Source of the DNA: Arthrobacter sp. ATA002 | GTDB lineage: Bacteria; Actinomycetota; Actinomycetes; Actinomycetales; Micrococcaceae | Assembly (NCBI RefSeq): GCF_026898095.1 | Contig: NZ_CP114015.1 | Span: 3,782,001 to 3,846,000, forward strand | Reading direction: 5' to 3' | Length of the DNA: 64,000 bases | Shown here: positions 16,704 to 27,958 of the stretch, piece after piece | How the letters are laid out: each line of letters opens with the position of its first letter | Numbering within the stretch: the first letter of the stretch is position 1 | Program-made: the position numbers and the translations under genes | The notes under the pieces: generated by a model | Seen by the model: only the letters and a program-made list of their open reading frames with translations | The model's database searches: none | Told to the model about the DNA's origin: nothing

Positions 16704-17581
16704 TCAGGCGCCCCAGAAGCGTTTCACTGCGTCAACTGCCGCCTTTCCTTGTTCCCATCCCGCCGTAGCCGAAGGACGCCGCGTGGACTCGAGCAGCACG
16801 TTGGTTCCGAAGGCAGCCACACTTGCGGCATCGGCCTCAATCAGGAACGTCTCGGAACCTTCAGAGAGCCGCTTCATGGCCTGGGGCAGTGTGGGTCCGA
16901 ACGGGCTTTCCGGAGCTTCAGGTCCACATGAGAGCACCAGGACCCTGTCACAGCCGGCCGCCACGTCAGCGTTAACCGCAGAGCGCATGCCGCCGTCCAT
17001 GTACGGGGTTCCGTTGATGCCGACCGGCGGCCAGGCGCCGGGCACGGTGCAGCTTGCCGCCACTGCGAGCGCCAGGTCGGCGCCTGATGCAGCGTCGAAA
17101 ACCGCGAAGGCACCGTCGTCGGCATTAACCGCCGTCACCTTCAGCGGTTTGGACGGCCACGTCGGATATGGCAGCAGGGAACGGATCGTGCTCACCCACG
17201 CGTCCTCCGAAAGCCCCTGCCCCGCGGCACGCGCCAAGCACCCAGCCGTGCCCTCGCCGCCTGCTCCCCGCCCGGACCGCGGGCGGCGTCTGCCATCATG
17301 TTCAGGAACCCCTCGGTACTGAAGTGCGTCACCTCCCTCCGCTCCACGACGGCCTCCGCCGGATCGTCTTCGCGCAGCTGCGCCGCGAGCGTCTGGGGCA
17401 CCACCCCGAACCGCAGGGCAGCCCCGACGACGGACCCGGCTGACGTTCCCACCACAAGGTCGGCGTCGTCCACTTGGATGCCGTGCTCCAGCAGGGCAGC
17501 CAGGACTCCCGTTTCCCATGCGATCCCTGCTACTCCGCCACCCCCAAGCACCACGGCGCGCGTCTCATGTTTGTTAGTCAT
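16704..17581 (-). CDS. Patatin-like phospholipase (frameshifted in this sequence)
   Basis: Lipid acyl hydrolase with a Ser-Asp dyad. The oxyanion hole GGGGVAGIAWE is at the N-terminus (about 14-24). The nucleophile elbow GTSAGS is near 45 and the dyad Asp is in MDGGMRS near 205. The two parts lie in different frames. The break falls near 17234-17260, with a CC pair at 17234-17235 as the likely missing-base site. Corrected length is about 292 residues. No lipoprotein or signal sequence is visible, so it is cytosolic. It diverges from rlmH. Confidence 0.85.
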
Positions 17582-17659
17582 GCGGGCAGTCTAGGCGTGC
17601 GCCGGGTGATGCCGCCCACAACTTTTCCGTGTCACGGTGTCGGGGTATTCAATGGAGGC

Positions 17660-18115
17660 ATGGCATTGCGCGTATTAATGGTTGGCCGGAAACACGAAGA
17701 CTGGGTTGTCGATGGTATTCGCCGCTACGAGAAAAGGCTGAAGAAGCCCTTAGACCTCACCTGGGTGTCCATACCCCATTCCGCGCGCGAGGGTGACGCC
17801 GCCCGCAAGGAGGAATCGGAACGGCTCCTGTCCAAGCTCGGCACTGACTACGTCATCCTGCTCGATGAGCGGGGCAAGACCATCACCTCTCCTGCCTTGG
17901 CGAAAACTCTGCAGAAACCCCTCGACAATTCCCGCAGTGTCACATTGATTATTGGCGGCGCGTACGGAGTCGATGACAGCGTCCATGCGCGTGCCGATTT
18001 CATCTGGTCCCTCTCCCCTTTGGTTTTCCCGCACCAGCTCGTGCGCCTCATCTTGGCCGAGCAGGTGTACCGCGCTCAGGAAATCATCGGCGGCCGCCCC
18101 TACCACCACGAGTAG
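17660..18115 (+). CDS. rlmH: 23S rRNA (pseudouridine1915-N3)-methyltransferase RlmH
   Basis: SPOUT-class SAM-dependent enzyme that methylates pseudouridine 1915 in helix 69 of 23S rRNA. 151 residues, close to the usual 155-159. The signature is LDERGKTITSP in the middle, then the trefoil-knot segments FIIGGAYG-like LIIGGAYGVDD and the C-terminal LSPLVFPHQLVRLILAEQVYRA. The C-terminus ends in GGRPYHHE as expected. AATGGAGG precedes the ATG. It is an independent transcription unit. Confidence 0.97.
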   Translation: MALRVLMVGRKHEDWVVDGIRRYEKRLKKPLDLTWVSIPHSAREGDAARKEESERLLSKLGTDYVILLDERGKTITSPALAKTLQKPLDNSRSVTLIIGGAYGVDDSVHARADFIWSLSPLVFPHQLVRLILAEQVYRAQEIIGGRPYHHE

Positions 18116-18222
18116 CTGCCGGGCCCGTCCAAACGGTCCCGGTACAGTGGAAGCTCCCCAAATATCTCCGGCGCAGCAACCCCGCGCCGGCCATGCGCGT
18201 CCTGCGCCCCGAAAGGTTCTCC

Positions 18223-18962
18223 ATGCATTCGCTTGTTTCCCGTTCCCTGGCGGCCGCCGGAGTAACTGCCGTCCTAATGGCTGCCGGGATGGGCGCCGCC
18301 TCTGCACATGTCCACGTCCATCCGGACTCCACGGAGGCCGGGGAGTCCGCGCTCCTTACCTTTGAGCTCTCCCACGGCTGTGCGGGTTCGCCGACGACGG
18401 CGGTGACGGTCACCCTTCCGGAACAGATCACCGATGCGACTCCGACGGCACACCCGGGGTGGACGATCAGCAAGGCTACGGAGGATTTCGCCGAGCCGCA
18501 GGTGCTGGACAACGGCACCAGCATCGGATCGCGGACGAGCCAGGTGGTCTTCACCGCCGTCGAGCCGCTGCCCGACGGCGTACGGGACACCTTTCAGCTG
18601 ACCGTCCGGCTTCCGGATGCGGCGGGAGAAACGATGGCGTTCCCCGTTCTCCAGACGTGCACCAAGGGTGAAACAGACTGGGCTCAGCTTCCGGCAGAGG
18701 AGCAGTCCGACGCCGACCTCGAGTCTCCGGCGCCGGCCTTCACCATCTCCGGGGGTTCCGGAGACCACGCGGACGACGACGCGCATGGCGCCGAGGACCG
18801 CGGGGGCGCCCAAGAGGAGGACCGCGGGGCGCCGAAGAGGAGGGTGCTGTGGACGAGGACGATCTGGAAGCTGCGGCAATTGCCGGGTATGCAGGTCTGG
18901 GCGCCGGTGTGCTCGGACTGATACTGGGTGGCGTCGCACTGTTCCGCACGCGGAAAGCCTAA
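18223..18962 (+). CDS. YcnI-like DUF1775 copper-associated exported protein (frameshifted near the C-terminus)
   Basis: Exported protein anchored by a C-terminal membrane helix. A signal peptide ending in GAASA is followed directly by His-rich AHVHVHP, the N-terminal copper-binding site of the YcnI family, with a conserved Trp in PGWTI. The acidic linker near 18780-18850 contains the break. CGCGGGGGCGCC occurs once with five G and once with four G (18826-18829). Restoring one G continues the frame into AGLGAGVLGLILGGVALF plus basic residues, the expected membrane anchor. Corrected length is about 246 residues. AAAGG supports ATG 18223 over 18193. No copC/copD neighbour is present. Confidence 0.85.
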
Positions 18963-19039
18963 CGTTTTGCTGCGTCATTTACCGGGAGTCCGACGCCTTG
19001 TAATTGACGCTTCCCCATCCCTGAGGACAGGGTAAGGCT

Positions 19040-19701
19040 ATGAATATGCGGTTGTGGAAGTCTTCGTCAGTATCCGCTGTGGCCATTGGTGCCGTCTTAG
19101 CCCTTACCGGCTGCGGATCCGGCGGCGGGGAGACGGCATCGTCCGAGTCGCCGGCGCCCTCTTCTGCCTCATCGAGTGCGGGCGCACCGGCCAGTGGACC
19201 GGAAACTTCTGCTCCCGGCGCCGGAGACCCGACGGCGTCGGCGACGGCCGCGGCTCCGGCACCTTCCGCTGGCCCGGGCTCGTGTTCCGTTGCGGATCTG
19301 GCGGGCTCCGTGGAAGAGAGTATCGGTGGTGGAGCTGCGGGCAGTGTCTACCGGTCGTTGGTACTGACCAACGTGTCAACGGCACCCTGCACCGCGGCGC
19401 CGGGATACCCGGGTGTGTCCTACATAAATGCTGCGGGGCAGCAGCTGGGTGCGGCCGCTGTCCGTTCCGGCGAAGCCGTTACCGGTGAACCGATTCTTCT
19501 GGAACCGAACCAGTCTGTGGTCTCGGAACTAGGGAGACCCGTGCCGAGAATTATGGTGCTGACTGTGTGTCCGAACCGGCAACGCAGCTGGTCGTATACC
19601 CGCCCGAGGACCTTGAATCGCTGAACATCGACCACGGGATTCTTGCCTGCGCCAATCCGAACGTTGAGCTGCTGAGCATCGGACCCCTGCAAAAGCGCTA
19701 G
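19040..19701 (+). CDS. DUF4232 lipoprotein (frameshifted in this sequence)
   Basis: Secreted lipoprotein. The lipobox LALTGC places the lipidated Cys near residue 25. A long Ser/Ala/Pro/Thr-rich linker follows to about residue 80. The DUF4232 domain then starts with SCSVADL and contains NVSTAPCTAAPGYPGVSY. The last third changes frame near 19525-19528, where one G or A is missing. The restored frame continues NYGADCVSEPAT and ends at a TAG at 19699-19701. The paired Cys residues expected in this domain are then complete. Function of the domain is unknown. It is probably surface-exposed. Confidence 0.82.
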
Positions 19702-19737
19702 GCACCGCGGCGCCGCATGGCGGGGATAGGCTCGCGG

Positions 19738-19841
19738 GCGCCGTATGGCGGGGCGCATTCCTGGCGCCGTATGGCGGGGCGCGTTCCTGGCGCCGTATGG
19801 CGGGGCGCATTCCTGGCGCCGTATGGCGGGGCGCGTTCCTC
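19738..19841. repeat. 26-bp minisatellite, four copies
   Basis: Four tandem 26-base units begin GCGCCGTATGGCGGGGCGC. Position 20 of the unit alternates A, G, A, G, so the array is really two copies of a 52-base dimer. A degenerate partial unit precedes it at 19710-19729. It sits between the DUF4232 stop and the DUF222/HNH gene. Confidence 0.92.
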
Positions 19842-19918
19842 CACAGGCCCTTCAAATCCCATTGCCCCAAGGACTTATCCACTTAGGAAAATTCCTTCCG
19901 GACACTGTCCCCTATTTC

Positions 19919-19934
19919 CCGAACAATTGTTTTA
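19919..19934. promoter_or_regulatory. Possible LexA/SOS-box-like site
   Basis: CCGAACAATTGTTTTA resembles the actinobacterial LexA box TCGAAC-N4-GTTCGA. The left half is nearly perfect and the right half weak. It lies about 105 bases before the likely DUF222/HNH start. In mycobacteria, 13E12-repeat proteins of the same family are reported to carry SOS boxes. Confidence 0.3.
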
Positions 19935-20040
19935 TGGAGACATCCCCTGGAGTGAAAACCGGCAAGGTACCGGTCCCGGTCCCGGTCCCGACCGGCGTGG
20001 AGCTTCCCGGCACTGCGGGGGTTACCCCGGGTTTTGTCCG

Positions 20041-21729
20041 GTGGATTCCTTCCTCGCCTCCGTAGGAGAAGCCGCCGAGACAGTTCAACACCTGAGCCGC
20101 CACGCTGTGCAAGCGAGTGCCCTGATGGCTCCGGCAGAAGCAGCCACCCTTGCGGCAGACATCGAAGCCATTTCCCGGCGGGTGGAATACCTCCAACTGG
20201 TGTGCGCCGGAGCTTTGGAGACACACCGCGTCACCGAAACCTTCGGAGACGACAGCGGCGCAGGAGGTCGCGATGCAGATGGCAGAGATCAAGCCGGCAG
20301 AAAGCCAGATGGTTTCGAAACGGATGCATCCGAAACCTACGCTGCCCAACCCGCTGCTCGTACACCCTCGGCTGCGGGAACTGTCGATTCCTCAGGGCGG
20401 AATAACACGCGGGGACAACCGCCGGGTTCCAGTGCGCTGCAGAGGGCTGAAAAAGTCCGTACCGAATTCCGCAGCACGGCAGATTACATGCGCTGCCGTC
20501 TGCGTATCAGCCGCGCCGAAGCACAGCGGCGGCTCAGGCTGGCCGCTTATTTGCTGCCCTCGAGCAGCACCGGCGGACAGCCCGTCCCAGCGGGCCTGCC
20601 GGCCCTCGCGGAAGGCTGCGCAAGCGGCCTGGTCTCCTCCGCGGCCGCTGCTGTTATCACCAATGCTGTGGACCGGGTCCGGCACCGTACGGATTCCGCT
20701 GCGGTTACAACCATAGAAGCCGACCTCACTGCCCTGGCGTCCCGTCAGGACACGGATTTTCTCGTCCGGGCGGCACACCGATGGGTGCTTCTGGTTGACC
20801 AGGATGGCGCCGAGCCAACGGACGAGGAACTGCGACGCTTTCAGGGAATCTTTCCGGGCCGGAAAAGGAACGGCCTCAATCATCTGAACATCTACTGCAC
20901 CGATGACCAGCATGAGACGCTGCTGACGGTGATGAATGCAGCCGCAGGACCGCGGATTCAGATAATCCCCGCACCAGGTCACGGTGGAAATGATCCGGCC
21001 GCCGAAGGACTGGACGGCACACGCCCCGATCCGGCCACCGCTTCCCGTTTGAACAGCCGCAGCCGTCCCCAGCGACTGCTGGGCGGACTTATTGATGCAG
21101 CGAAAGCGGCCCTCGCAGCCGGGGGCGTGCCCGCTGCCGGTGGTCTCCGCCCACAGGTCATGGTGACGATCGATTCGGCATCCCTGCTGCAGAGCTTCGA
21201 TTTCAGCTCGATCCTCAAGCCGATGAATGGGCCGGAACCCCTGCCCAACGTGACAGCAGGATCCGGAAACTTTGCCTTCTCAGGTCCTGTTCCCGCAGCG
21301 ACAGTGCGAAAACTGGCCTGTGACGCCGACCTGTTGCCCGTCATGCTCTCCGGTGAAGGCAGAATCCTGGACATCGGCCGAGCCCAGCGGCTCTTCCCGC
21401 CGCACCTGCGCAAAGCCCTTCATGCCAGGGACGGAGGGTGCGCCTTCCCCGGGTGCACCATTCCTGGACCTTGGACTGAAGCCCATCACATTCGCTACTG
21501 GAACCACGGCGGGCATACCTCCACAGACAACGGGGTCCTGCTGTGCTCGCATCACCACCATGAAGTGCATAAGGAAAACTGGTGCATCAAGGTGCAGTCG
21601 GGCGTGCCGTGGTTTGTTCCACCTGCCTATGTGGATCCCGACCGCATTCCTCTGCGAAACACCTTCTTCCGTGCTGGTCTGCGGCCCGGATCCGTCCGGC
21701 ACGCCTCCGAAACGGTCCAGCCGGCGTGA
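20041..21729 (+). CDS. DUF222 (13E12 repeat) HNH endonuclease-type protein
   Basis: About 562 residues from a GTG start; upstream in-frame starts are possible and no clear ribosome site decides. The N-terminal two-thirds is the helical DUF222 domain. Its core is TADYMRCRLRISRAEAQRRL, with a variable low-complexity insert before it. The C-terminal HNH domain has CAFPGCTIPG, WTEAHHIRYWNHGG and NGVLLCSHHHHEVH, with the HNH metal ligands and zinc-type Cys residues intact. These proteins are abundant in actinobacteria. Their nuclease role is assumed from the domain and their biology is poorly known. It is followed 84 bases later by lhr. Confidence 0.88.
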   Translation: MDSFLASVGEAAETVQHLSRHAVQASALMAPAEAATLAADIEAISRRVEYLQLVCAGALETHRVTETFGDDSGAGGRDADGRDQAGRKPDGFETDASETYAAQPAARTPSAAGTVDSSGRNNTRGQPPGSSALQRAEKVRTEFRSTADYMRCRLRISRAEAQRRLRLAAYLLPSSSTGGQPVPAGLPALAEGCASGLVSSAAAAVITNAVDRVRHRTDSAAVTTIEADLTALASRQDTDFLVRAAHRWVLLVDQDGAEPTDEELRRFQGIFPGRKRNGLNHLNIYCTDDQHETLLTVMNAAAGPRIQIIPAPGHGGNDPAAEGLDGTRPDPATASRLNSRSRPQRLLGGLIDAAKAALAAGGVPAAGGLRPQVMVTIDSASLLQSFDFSSILKPMNGPEPLPNVTAGSGNFAFSGPVPAATVRKLACDADLLPVMLSGEGRILDIGRAQRLFPPHLRKALHARDGGCAFPGCTIPGPWTEAHHIRYWNHGGHTSTDNGVLLCSHHHHEVHKENWCIKVQSGVPWFVPPAYVDPDRIPLRNTFFRAGLRPGSVRHASETVQPA

Positions 21730-21813
21730 GGATCTCCGCCCAGGATTCGGCCTCCAGCCGAACCTCACGTGCGAGGGTCAAAAGTGTCGGGACCGTGCGG
21801 AAGAATAGGTCCC

Positions 21814-24800
21814 ATGACGTCGGGAGTTTCGGTGCTGCAGAAGTTCACCCCCGCCACCAGGGAGTGGTTCGAGGGTGCCTTTGATGCGCCAACACCTGCC
21901 CAAACCGGAGCATGGGACGCCATCTCCGAAGGATCCAATGCGCTGGTGGTTGCGCCCACCGGCTCCGGTAAAACGCTGGCAGCGTTCCTGTGGGCCTTGG
22001 ACAGTTTCATTGCCTCGGCCGCCGGCGCCGAGGCGACAGCTTCCGAAACAGCTACGAACCTGCCCGTCAGCGCTCCAGCCGGATCATCAGCATCGTCCGC
22101 ATCATCAACCGCCAAACCCGGCACGCGCACCAAAACGCCCAGCCGCAAACGAAACACCGAACCGAAACGCAAAACCAGGGTTTTGTATATTTCGCCGCTG
22201 AAGGCGCTCGGTGTCGACGTCGAGCGGAACCTGCGCTCTCCCTTGATCGGCATCACCCAAACAGCAAAACGCCTGGGCCTGCCGGCACCGGGCATCACCG
22301 TAGGTGTCCGTTCGGGAGACACACCGCAGAACGAACGCCGGGCACTGCTGACCCGCCCGCCGGACATCCTCATCACCACGCCTGAATCCCTGTTCCTCAT
22401 GCTGACGTCACGCGCACGGGAAACACTCGCGGAAGTGGACACGGTGATCGTCGACGAGGTGCATGCCGTGGCCGGCACCAAGCGGGGTGCACATCTTGCC
22501 GTAACGCTTGCCCGCCTGGATGCCATGCTGCCCAAACCTGTCCAGCGCATTGGCTTGTCCGCAACGGTGGAACCGCACGAAACAGTCGCTCGGTTCCTGG
22601 GCGGAAATGCTCCGGTCAGAATCGTCGCACCAGCCTCCTCCAAGTCATGGAACCTCACGGTGACGGTTCCGGTGGAGGATATGTCCGACCTGGGCGGTAC
22701 GCCTCCGGCTGAAGACACGCTGGAAGGCGGCTACGCGCCTCAGGCGAGCATTTGGCCGCATGTCGAGGAAAAGATCGTGGACCTCATTGAGGCCAACCGC
22801 TCCACCATCGTCTTTGCCAACTCCCGGCGGCTGGCCGAACGGCTGACCGCAAGACTCAACGAGATCCACGCGTACCGGAAAGAGGCAGCGCAGCTGCCGG
22901 CGGCCGCTGCGGCTGCCACCGGAACCGACGACGCTCCCGGCAATGGAACCGGGACACCCCACGGGAGTGCCGCACCCGGTGCCGGCACGCACCCCGCAGG
23001 CATCACGGCCGTTGGGAACGGCACCTTCGGGAATCCACCTTCGGCAGTGCCCGCTGCCCGGCCTCCCGCGCAGCTCATGGCACAAGCAGGAGTTTCCATC
23101 CGGTACCGCGAACCGGAACCGCCGGCAGCCGAGGGCGAGAACCCGCTGCTGGCCCGCGCCCACCACGGGTCCGTCTCCAAAGACCAGCGCGCCTTGATCG
23201 AAGACGACCTGAAATCCGGACGCCTCCGCTGCGTGGTGGCCACCAGCTCCCTCGAACTGGGCATCGACATGGGTGCCGTCGACTTGGTCATCCAGGTCGA
23301 ATCGCCGCCGTCCGTGGCCAGCGGACTGCAGCGCGTGGGGCGCGCCGGACACCAGGTGGGAGAAACCTCCCAGGGGGTCATGTTCCCCAAACACCGCGGC
23401 GACCTGCTCAACTCCACCGTCGTCGCCGAACGGATGCTTGCCGGACACATCGAACCCCTGTTCATCCCTGCGAACCCGCTGGACATCCTTGCCCAGCAGA
23501 CCGTAGCGGCAGCAGCGCTGGGTTCCATCGACGTGGAGGAATGGTTCGACGTCGTCCGCCGTTCCGCGCCCTTCGCCGGGCTGCCGCGCTCGGCGTTTGA
23601 CGCCACCCTGGATCTGCTGGCCGGCCGCTACCCGTCCGACGAGTTCGCGGAACTGCGACCGCGGATCGTATGGGACCGCACCGACGGCACCATCACCGGA
23701 CGCCCCGGCGCCCAGCGGCTCGCGGTGACATCCGGAGGCACCATCCCGGACCGTGGGCTGTTCGGCGTGTATCTGGTGGGAGACTCGGAAGGCAAAAACA
23801 GCCGGCGGGTCGGTGAACTCGACGAAGAGATGGTCTATGAATCCCGCGTGGGTGATGTCTTTGCCCTCGGCGCCACCAGCTGGCGGATCGAGGACATTAC
23901 CCATGACCGGGTGCTGGTTTCCCCGCCTTCGGACAGCCCGGCAAACTGCCCTTCTGGCGCGGAGACTCCCTGGGGCGGCCGGTGGAGCTGGGCCGCGCAC
24001 TCGGAGCATTCGTCCGGGAAATGGCCGGCAGCGACGACGATGCTGCCCGCCGGCGCCTTGCCGCCGTCGGACTCGATGAGTGGGCCGCCGGAAACCTCAT
24101 CACGTACCTGCGTGATCAGCAGCAGGCAACGGACGTGGTGCCGAACGACCGCTCGCTGGTGGTGGAGCGTTTCCACGACGAGCTCGGAGACTGGCGGATC
24201 GTCCTGCACAGCCCCTACGGCATGCCGGTGCATGCCCTGGGCTCTGGCCGTCGGCGCCCGCCTGCATCAGCGCTACGGCCTGGACGGGTCGGCAATGGCG
24301 TCCGACGACGGGATCGTGCTGCGGGTGCCGCTCATGGAAGACGAACCACCTGGTGCCGAGCTGTTCCTTTTTGAAGCGGACGAGCTCGAGTCCATTGTCA
24401 CGGCGGAAGTGGGCGGATCGGCCCTGTTCGCCTCCCGGTTCCGGGAATGCGCCGCCCGGGCACTGCTCCTGCCGCGGCAGAATCCCGGAAAGCGCAGCCC
24501 GCTGTGGCAGCAGCGGCAAAGATCGGCACAGCTGCTGGATGTTGCCAAAAAGTACCCCACCTTTCCGATCGTGCTCGAAACCGTGCGCGAGTGCCTGCAG
24601 GATGTCTACGATCTGCCCGCTCTGAAGGACATCGCCGCAGGAATCGAGCGCCGCGAAATCCGGCTCGTGGAAACCACCACACCCTCGCCGTCGCCGTTTG
24701 CCCGGTCTCTCCTCTTCGGCTATGTCGGTGCGTTTCTGTACGAGGGCGATTCGCCGCTCGCTGAGCGCCGCGCCGCAGCACTGTCACTGGATCCCACGCT

Positions 24801-26876
24801 GCTCAATGAGCTTCTCGGCAGGGCAGAACTGCGCGAGCTCCTGGACGCACGCATCATCACGCAGATCGAACATGAGCTGCAGCGGCTGGCAGCGGACCGC
24901 CGCGTCCGGGGCGTCGAAGGAGTGGCGGACCTGCTCCGGCTGCTCGGACCGCTCACGGCAGCCGAAGCCGCGGCCCGGCTGGAGCCGGAAGGCAGCACCG
25001 CTGAGGCCGGGGACGATGCGGCGCAGCAGAATCCGGCGGCAGCACAGGAACATGCCAGCCAGGAGTATGCTGCCGGGCTCCTTGAGGAGCTGGTCCGTAA
25101 CAACCGCGCCCTAAAGGTCGGCGTTGCCGGGCTCTCCCGTTATGCAGCCATCGAGGATGCCGCCCGGCTGCGTGATGCTCTGGGTGTTCCGCTGCCTATG
25201 GGGGTTCCGCTGGCCTTCATTGAGCCGGTGGCCGACCCCCTGGGCGACCTGGTCGGCCGGTACGCCCGAACCCACGGACCGTTCACGGCCGCGGAAGCCG
25301 CAGCGAGGCTGGGACTGGGGATCGCCGTCGTCACCGGCACCCTGCAGCGGCTCGCCGGTGAGGGACGGGTGGTTGAGGGCGAGTTCCGCCCTGCGGAGAC
25401 CGCCGTCCTGGACGCCGCAGCCGGCGTCGACACCACACCCGGCGCGGTCATTACCGTGCCCGGCACCCCGGGAGGAACCGAATGGTGTGACGCCGACGTG
25501 CTGCGCCGCCTGCGCCGGCGTTCGCTTGCTGCGCTGCGGTCCGAAGTGGAGCCGGTGGATCCGGCCACGTTCGCCCGGTTCCTGCCCGTCTGGCAGAACG
25601 TCGGGTCCTCGCTGCGGGGGCTCGATGGCGTCGTGACCGTGATCGATCAGCTCTCCGGAGTTCCCATTCCCGCATCCGCGTGGGAACCGCTCATCCTGGC
25701 CTCCCGCGTCCGCAACTATTCGCCGTCCATGCTGGACGAACTAACGGCCACGGGAGAAGTCCTCTGGTCAGGAACCGGGTCGCTGCCCGGCAATGACGGC
25801 TGGATTGCCCTGCACCTCGCCGAAAACGCCCCCCTGACGCTCAATCCGGCAACTGATTTCGACCCCTCCGAGCTGCAGCTGCAGCTGTTGAATCTCCTGT
25901 CGGGCGGAGGGGCGTACTTTTTCCGCCAGCTGTCCGACGCGCTGGCCGCGCAGGGCACCGAATCCTCCGATGCGAACATTATTGGGGCCCTGTGGGACCT
26001 GGTGTGGTCCGGCCGGATCAGCAACGACACCTTTACCCCGGTCCGGTCGCTGCTGTCCGGCGGCAAGACAGCCCACAAGCAGCGGGCGGCGACTCCCCGT
26101 GCCCGCACCGCCCGGCTCGGGCGCATTGGCCGCGCCCCGGGGGCATCCCTCACCGGAGGGTCCATGCGCCTGGCGGCAGGAAACCAGCCGGCAGCTCTTC
26201 GCAACGCTCCCCGCTGGTGGCAGGGCGCTGGAGCATGCTGCCGCCGGTGGAAACGGACACCACCATCCACGCTCATGCAACCGCAGAACTGCTGATGGAC
26301 CGGTACGGGATCCTGACCCGCGGCTCCGTTGCCAGCGAAGGAACTCCCGGCGGTTTTGGACTGCTGTACCGGGTGCTGGCCCGGCTTGAGGAGATGGGAC
26401 GCTGCCGGCGCGGCTACTTCATTGAACAGCTTGGTGCTGCTCAGTTCGCGGTCCCCGCAACGGTTGACCGACTGCGGTCCTTTTCCGAGGATGCGCAGCT
26501 GCGGAAGCCGGAGCCTACAGCGGTGGCGCTGGCCGCCACCGACCCAGCCAACCCCTACGGTGCAGCACTGCCGTGGCCGGCGCTCGAGGGCGGACACCGC
26601 CCGGGCCGCAAAGCCGGGGCCCTGGTCGTTCTGGTGGACGGAAATCTCGCCCTCTATGCCGAACGCGGCGGAAAAACGCTCCTGTCATTCACGGAAGATC
26701 CGGCAGTGCTCGGGCTCTCCGCCGGAGCGCTGGTAGGGATCATCCGCCGTGGCGCCGCGGAGAAGATGGCCATCGAAAAAGTCAACGGGCAGGATGTCCT
26801 GGATACGGACGCCGCCAAAGCGTTGACTCACGCCGGTTTCTACACCACGCCAAAGGGGCTGCGGTACCGTGTCTGA
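21814..26876 (+). CDS. lhr: Lhr-type ATP-dependent DNA helicase (three frameshifts in this sequence)
   Basis: Superfamily 2 3'-5' helicase acting in DNA repair. Walker A APTGSGKT is at about 47-54, Walker B DEVH at about 214 and motif III GLSATV at about 247. Motif VI is in QRVGRAGHQ. Winged-helix and Lhr-core domains follow. Two low-complexity Ala/Pro/Thr inserts lie near residues 70-130 and 355-425. Breaks: CCCC 23921-23924 (one C missing), CCC 24235-24237 (two missing, restoring VHAPWALAVGARL) and CCCC 26209-26212 (one missing, restoring AGRWSMLPPVE). Corrected length is about 1688 residues, on the long side of the family. nei follows, as at Rv3296-Rv3297 in Mycobacterium tuberculosis. Confidence 0.93.
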
Positions 26877-27004
26877 TTCCCGCCGAAACATCTGCGCCCC
26901 GGGCACCCTGGCTCCGCGAAGAGCCACCGGAGCGGAACCCGCCCGAAGCCGGATCGGCCCGGTTCTTTACCGGCGGATACGCCGGGCTCTGCAGGGAGGC
27001 GCCG

Positions 27005-27813
27005 GTGCCTGAAGGAGATACCGTTTGGCGGGCCGCACGTGAACTGAACGCAGCCCTTGCCGGCCAGACACTCACCCGGTGCGACATCCGCGTCCCAAAA
27101 TTCGCCACCACTGACTTCTCGGGCCGCACAGTTGCCGACGTCCTTTCCCGCGGCAAACACCTGCTGATCCGGTTGGACGATGAGGTTACCGGCTGGATGC
27201 TGCATTCCCATCTCAAGATGGAGGGACTGTGGCATGTGTATGACCGCGGGGAACGCTGGCGGCGCCCGGCCTTCAAAGCACGCTGCGTCCTGGAAACCGC
27301 CCGGAAGCAGGTGGTTGGCTTCGACCTCGGCTTCCTGCGCGTTCTCCCCCGCGCTGAAGAAAACGACGCCGTGGGGTACCTCGGTCCGGATCTGCTCGGA
27401 CCGGACTGGGATGCAGCAGAAGCGCTGCGGCGGATCCGGGCAGTTCCGGAACGACCCATCGGCTTGGCGCTGCTGGACCAGCGCAACCTGGCCGGAATCG
27501 GCAACGTGTACCGCTGCGAGATTTGCTTCCTGGCCGGGGTGCATCCGTTGACGCCCGCGGGGAAGTACCGAACCTGCCGCGGATCATCAACCTCTCCAAG
27601 CGGCTGCTCGAAGCGAACAAAACACGCAGCCGCCGGATCACCACGGGAAACCGGGGCCGGGATCCGCTGTGGGTGTACAACCGCGAAACCCGGGGGTGCC
27701 TGCGCTGCGGAACGAAAGTTGTCCACGAGCTGATCGGGGACAACGCTATGGAGTTGCGGGATCTGTATTACTGTCCGCATTGCCAGCCTGAAGTCCGCCG
27801 GCAACCCGCCTAG
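27005..27813 (+). CDS. nei: Nei/Fpg-family DNA glycosylase (frameshifted in this sequence)
   Basis: Bifunctional DNA glycosylase/AP lyase removing oxidised bases. The GTG start has GGAGG 7 bases upstream and exposes the catalytic Pro2-Glu3 after Met removal (PEGDTVWR). The H2TH segment is LLDQRNLAGIGNVYR. The C-terminal zinc finger CLRCG ... YYCPHC is complete. The break is in GGGG 27559-27562. One added G restores PAGEVPNLPRIINL and about 269 residues. Placement directly after lhr is conserved with mycobacteria, where the two genes are neighbours. A second, Fpg-type paralogue is at 52882-53781. Confidence 0.93.
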
Positions 27814-27958
27814 CACCGTGGACCAGCGGTGGACCGCTAAACAGAGCGGTTCACCGGTCCGGTGGAGCACCGCTGGCAGCCCCTGCCTCCTGGAATCAGC
27901 GCCGTCATGTCCGTGCCATATCGGGCAGGGCCATCGTGAGCGCCGTACTATATGCGCT

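Noticed and set aside
19738..19841. CRISPR array
   Set aside because: Units are directly adjacent with no unique spacers and no cas genes are in the window.
21814..26876. lhr as a decayed pseudogene
   Set aside because: All three breaks are missing bases in C runs and the restored frames give exact family motifs; no missense-type decay is seen.
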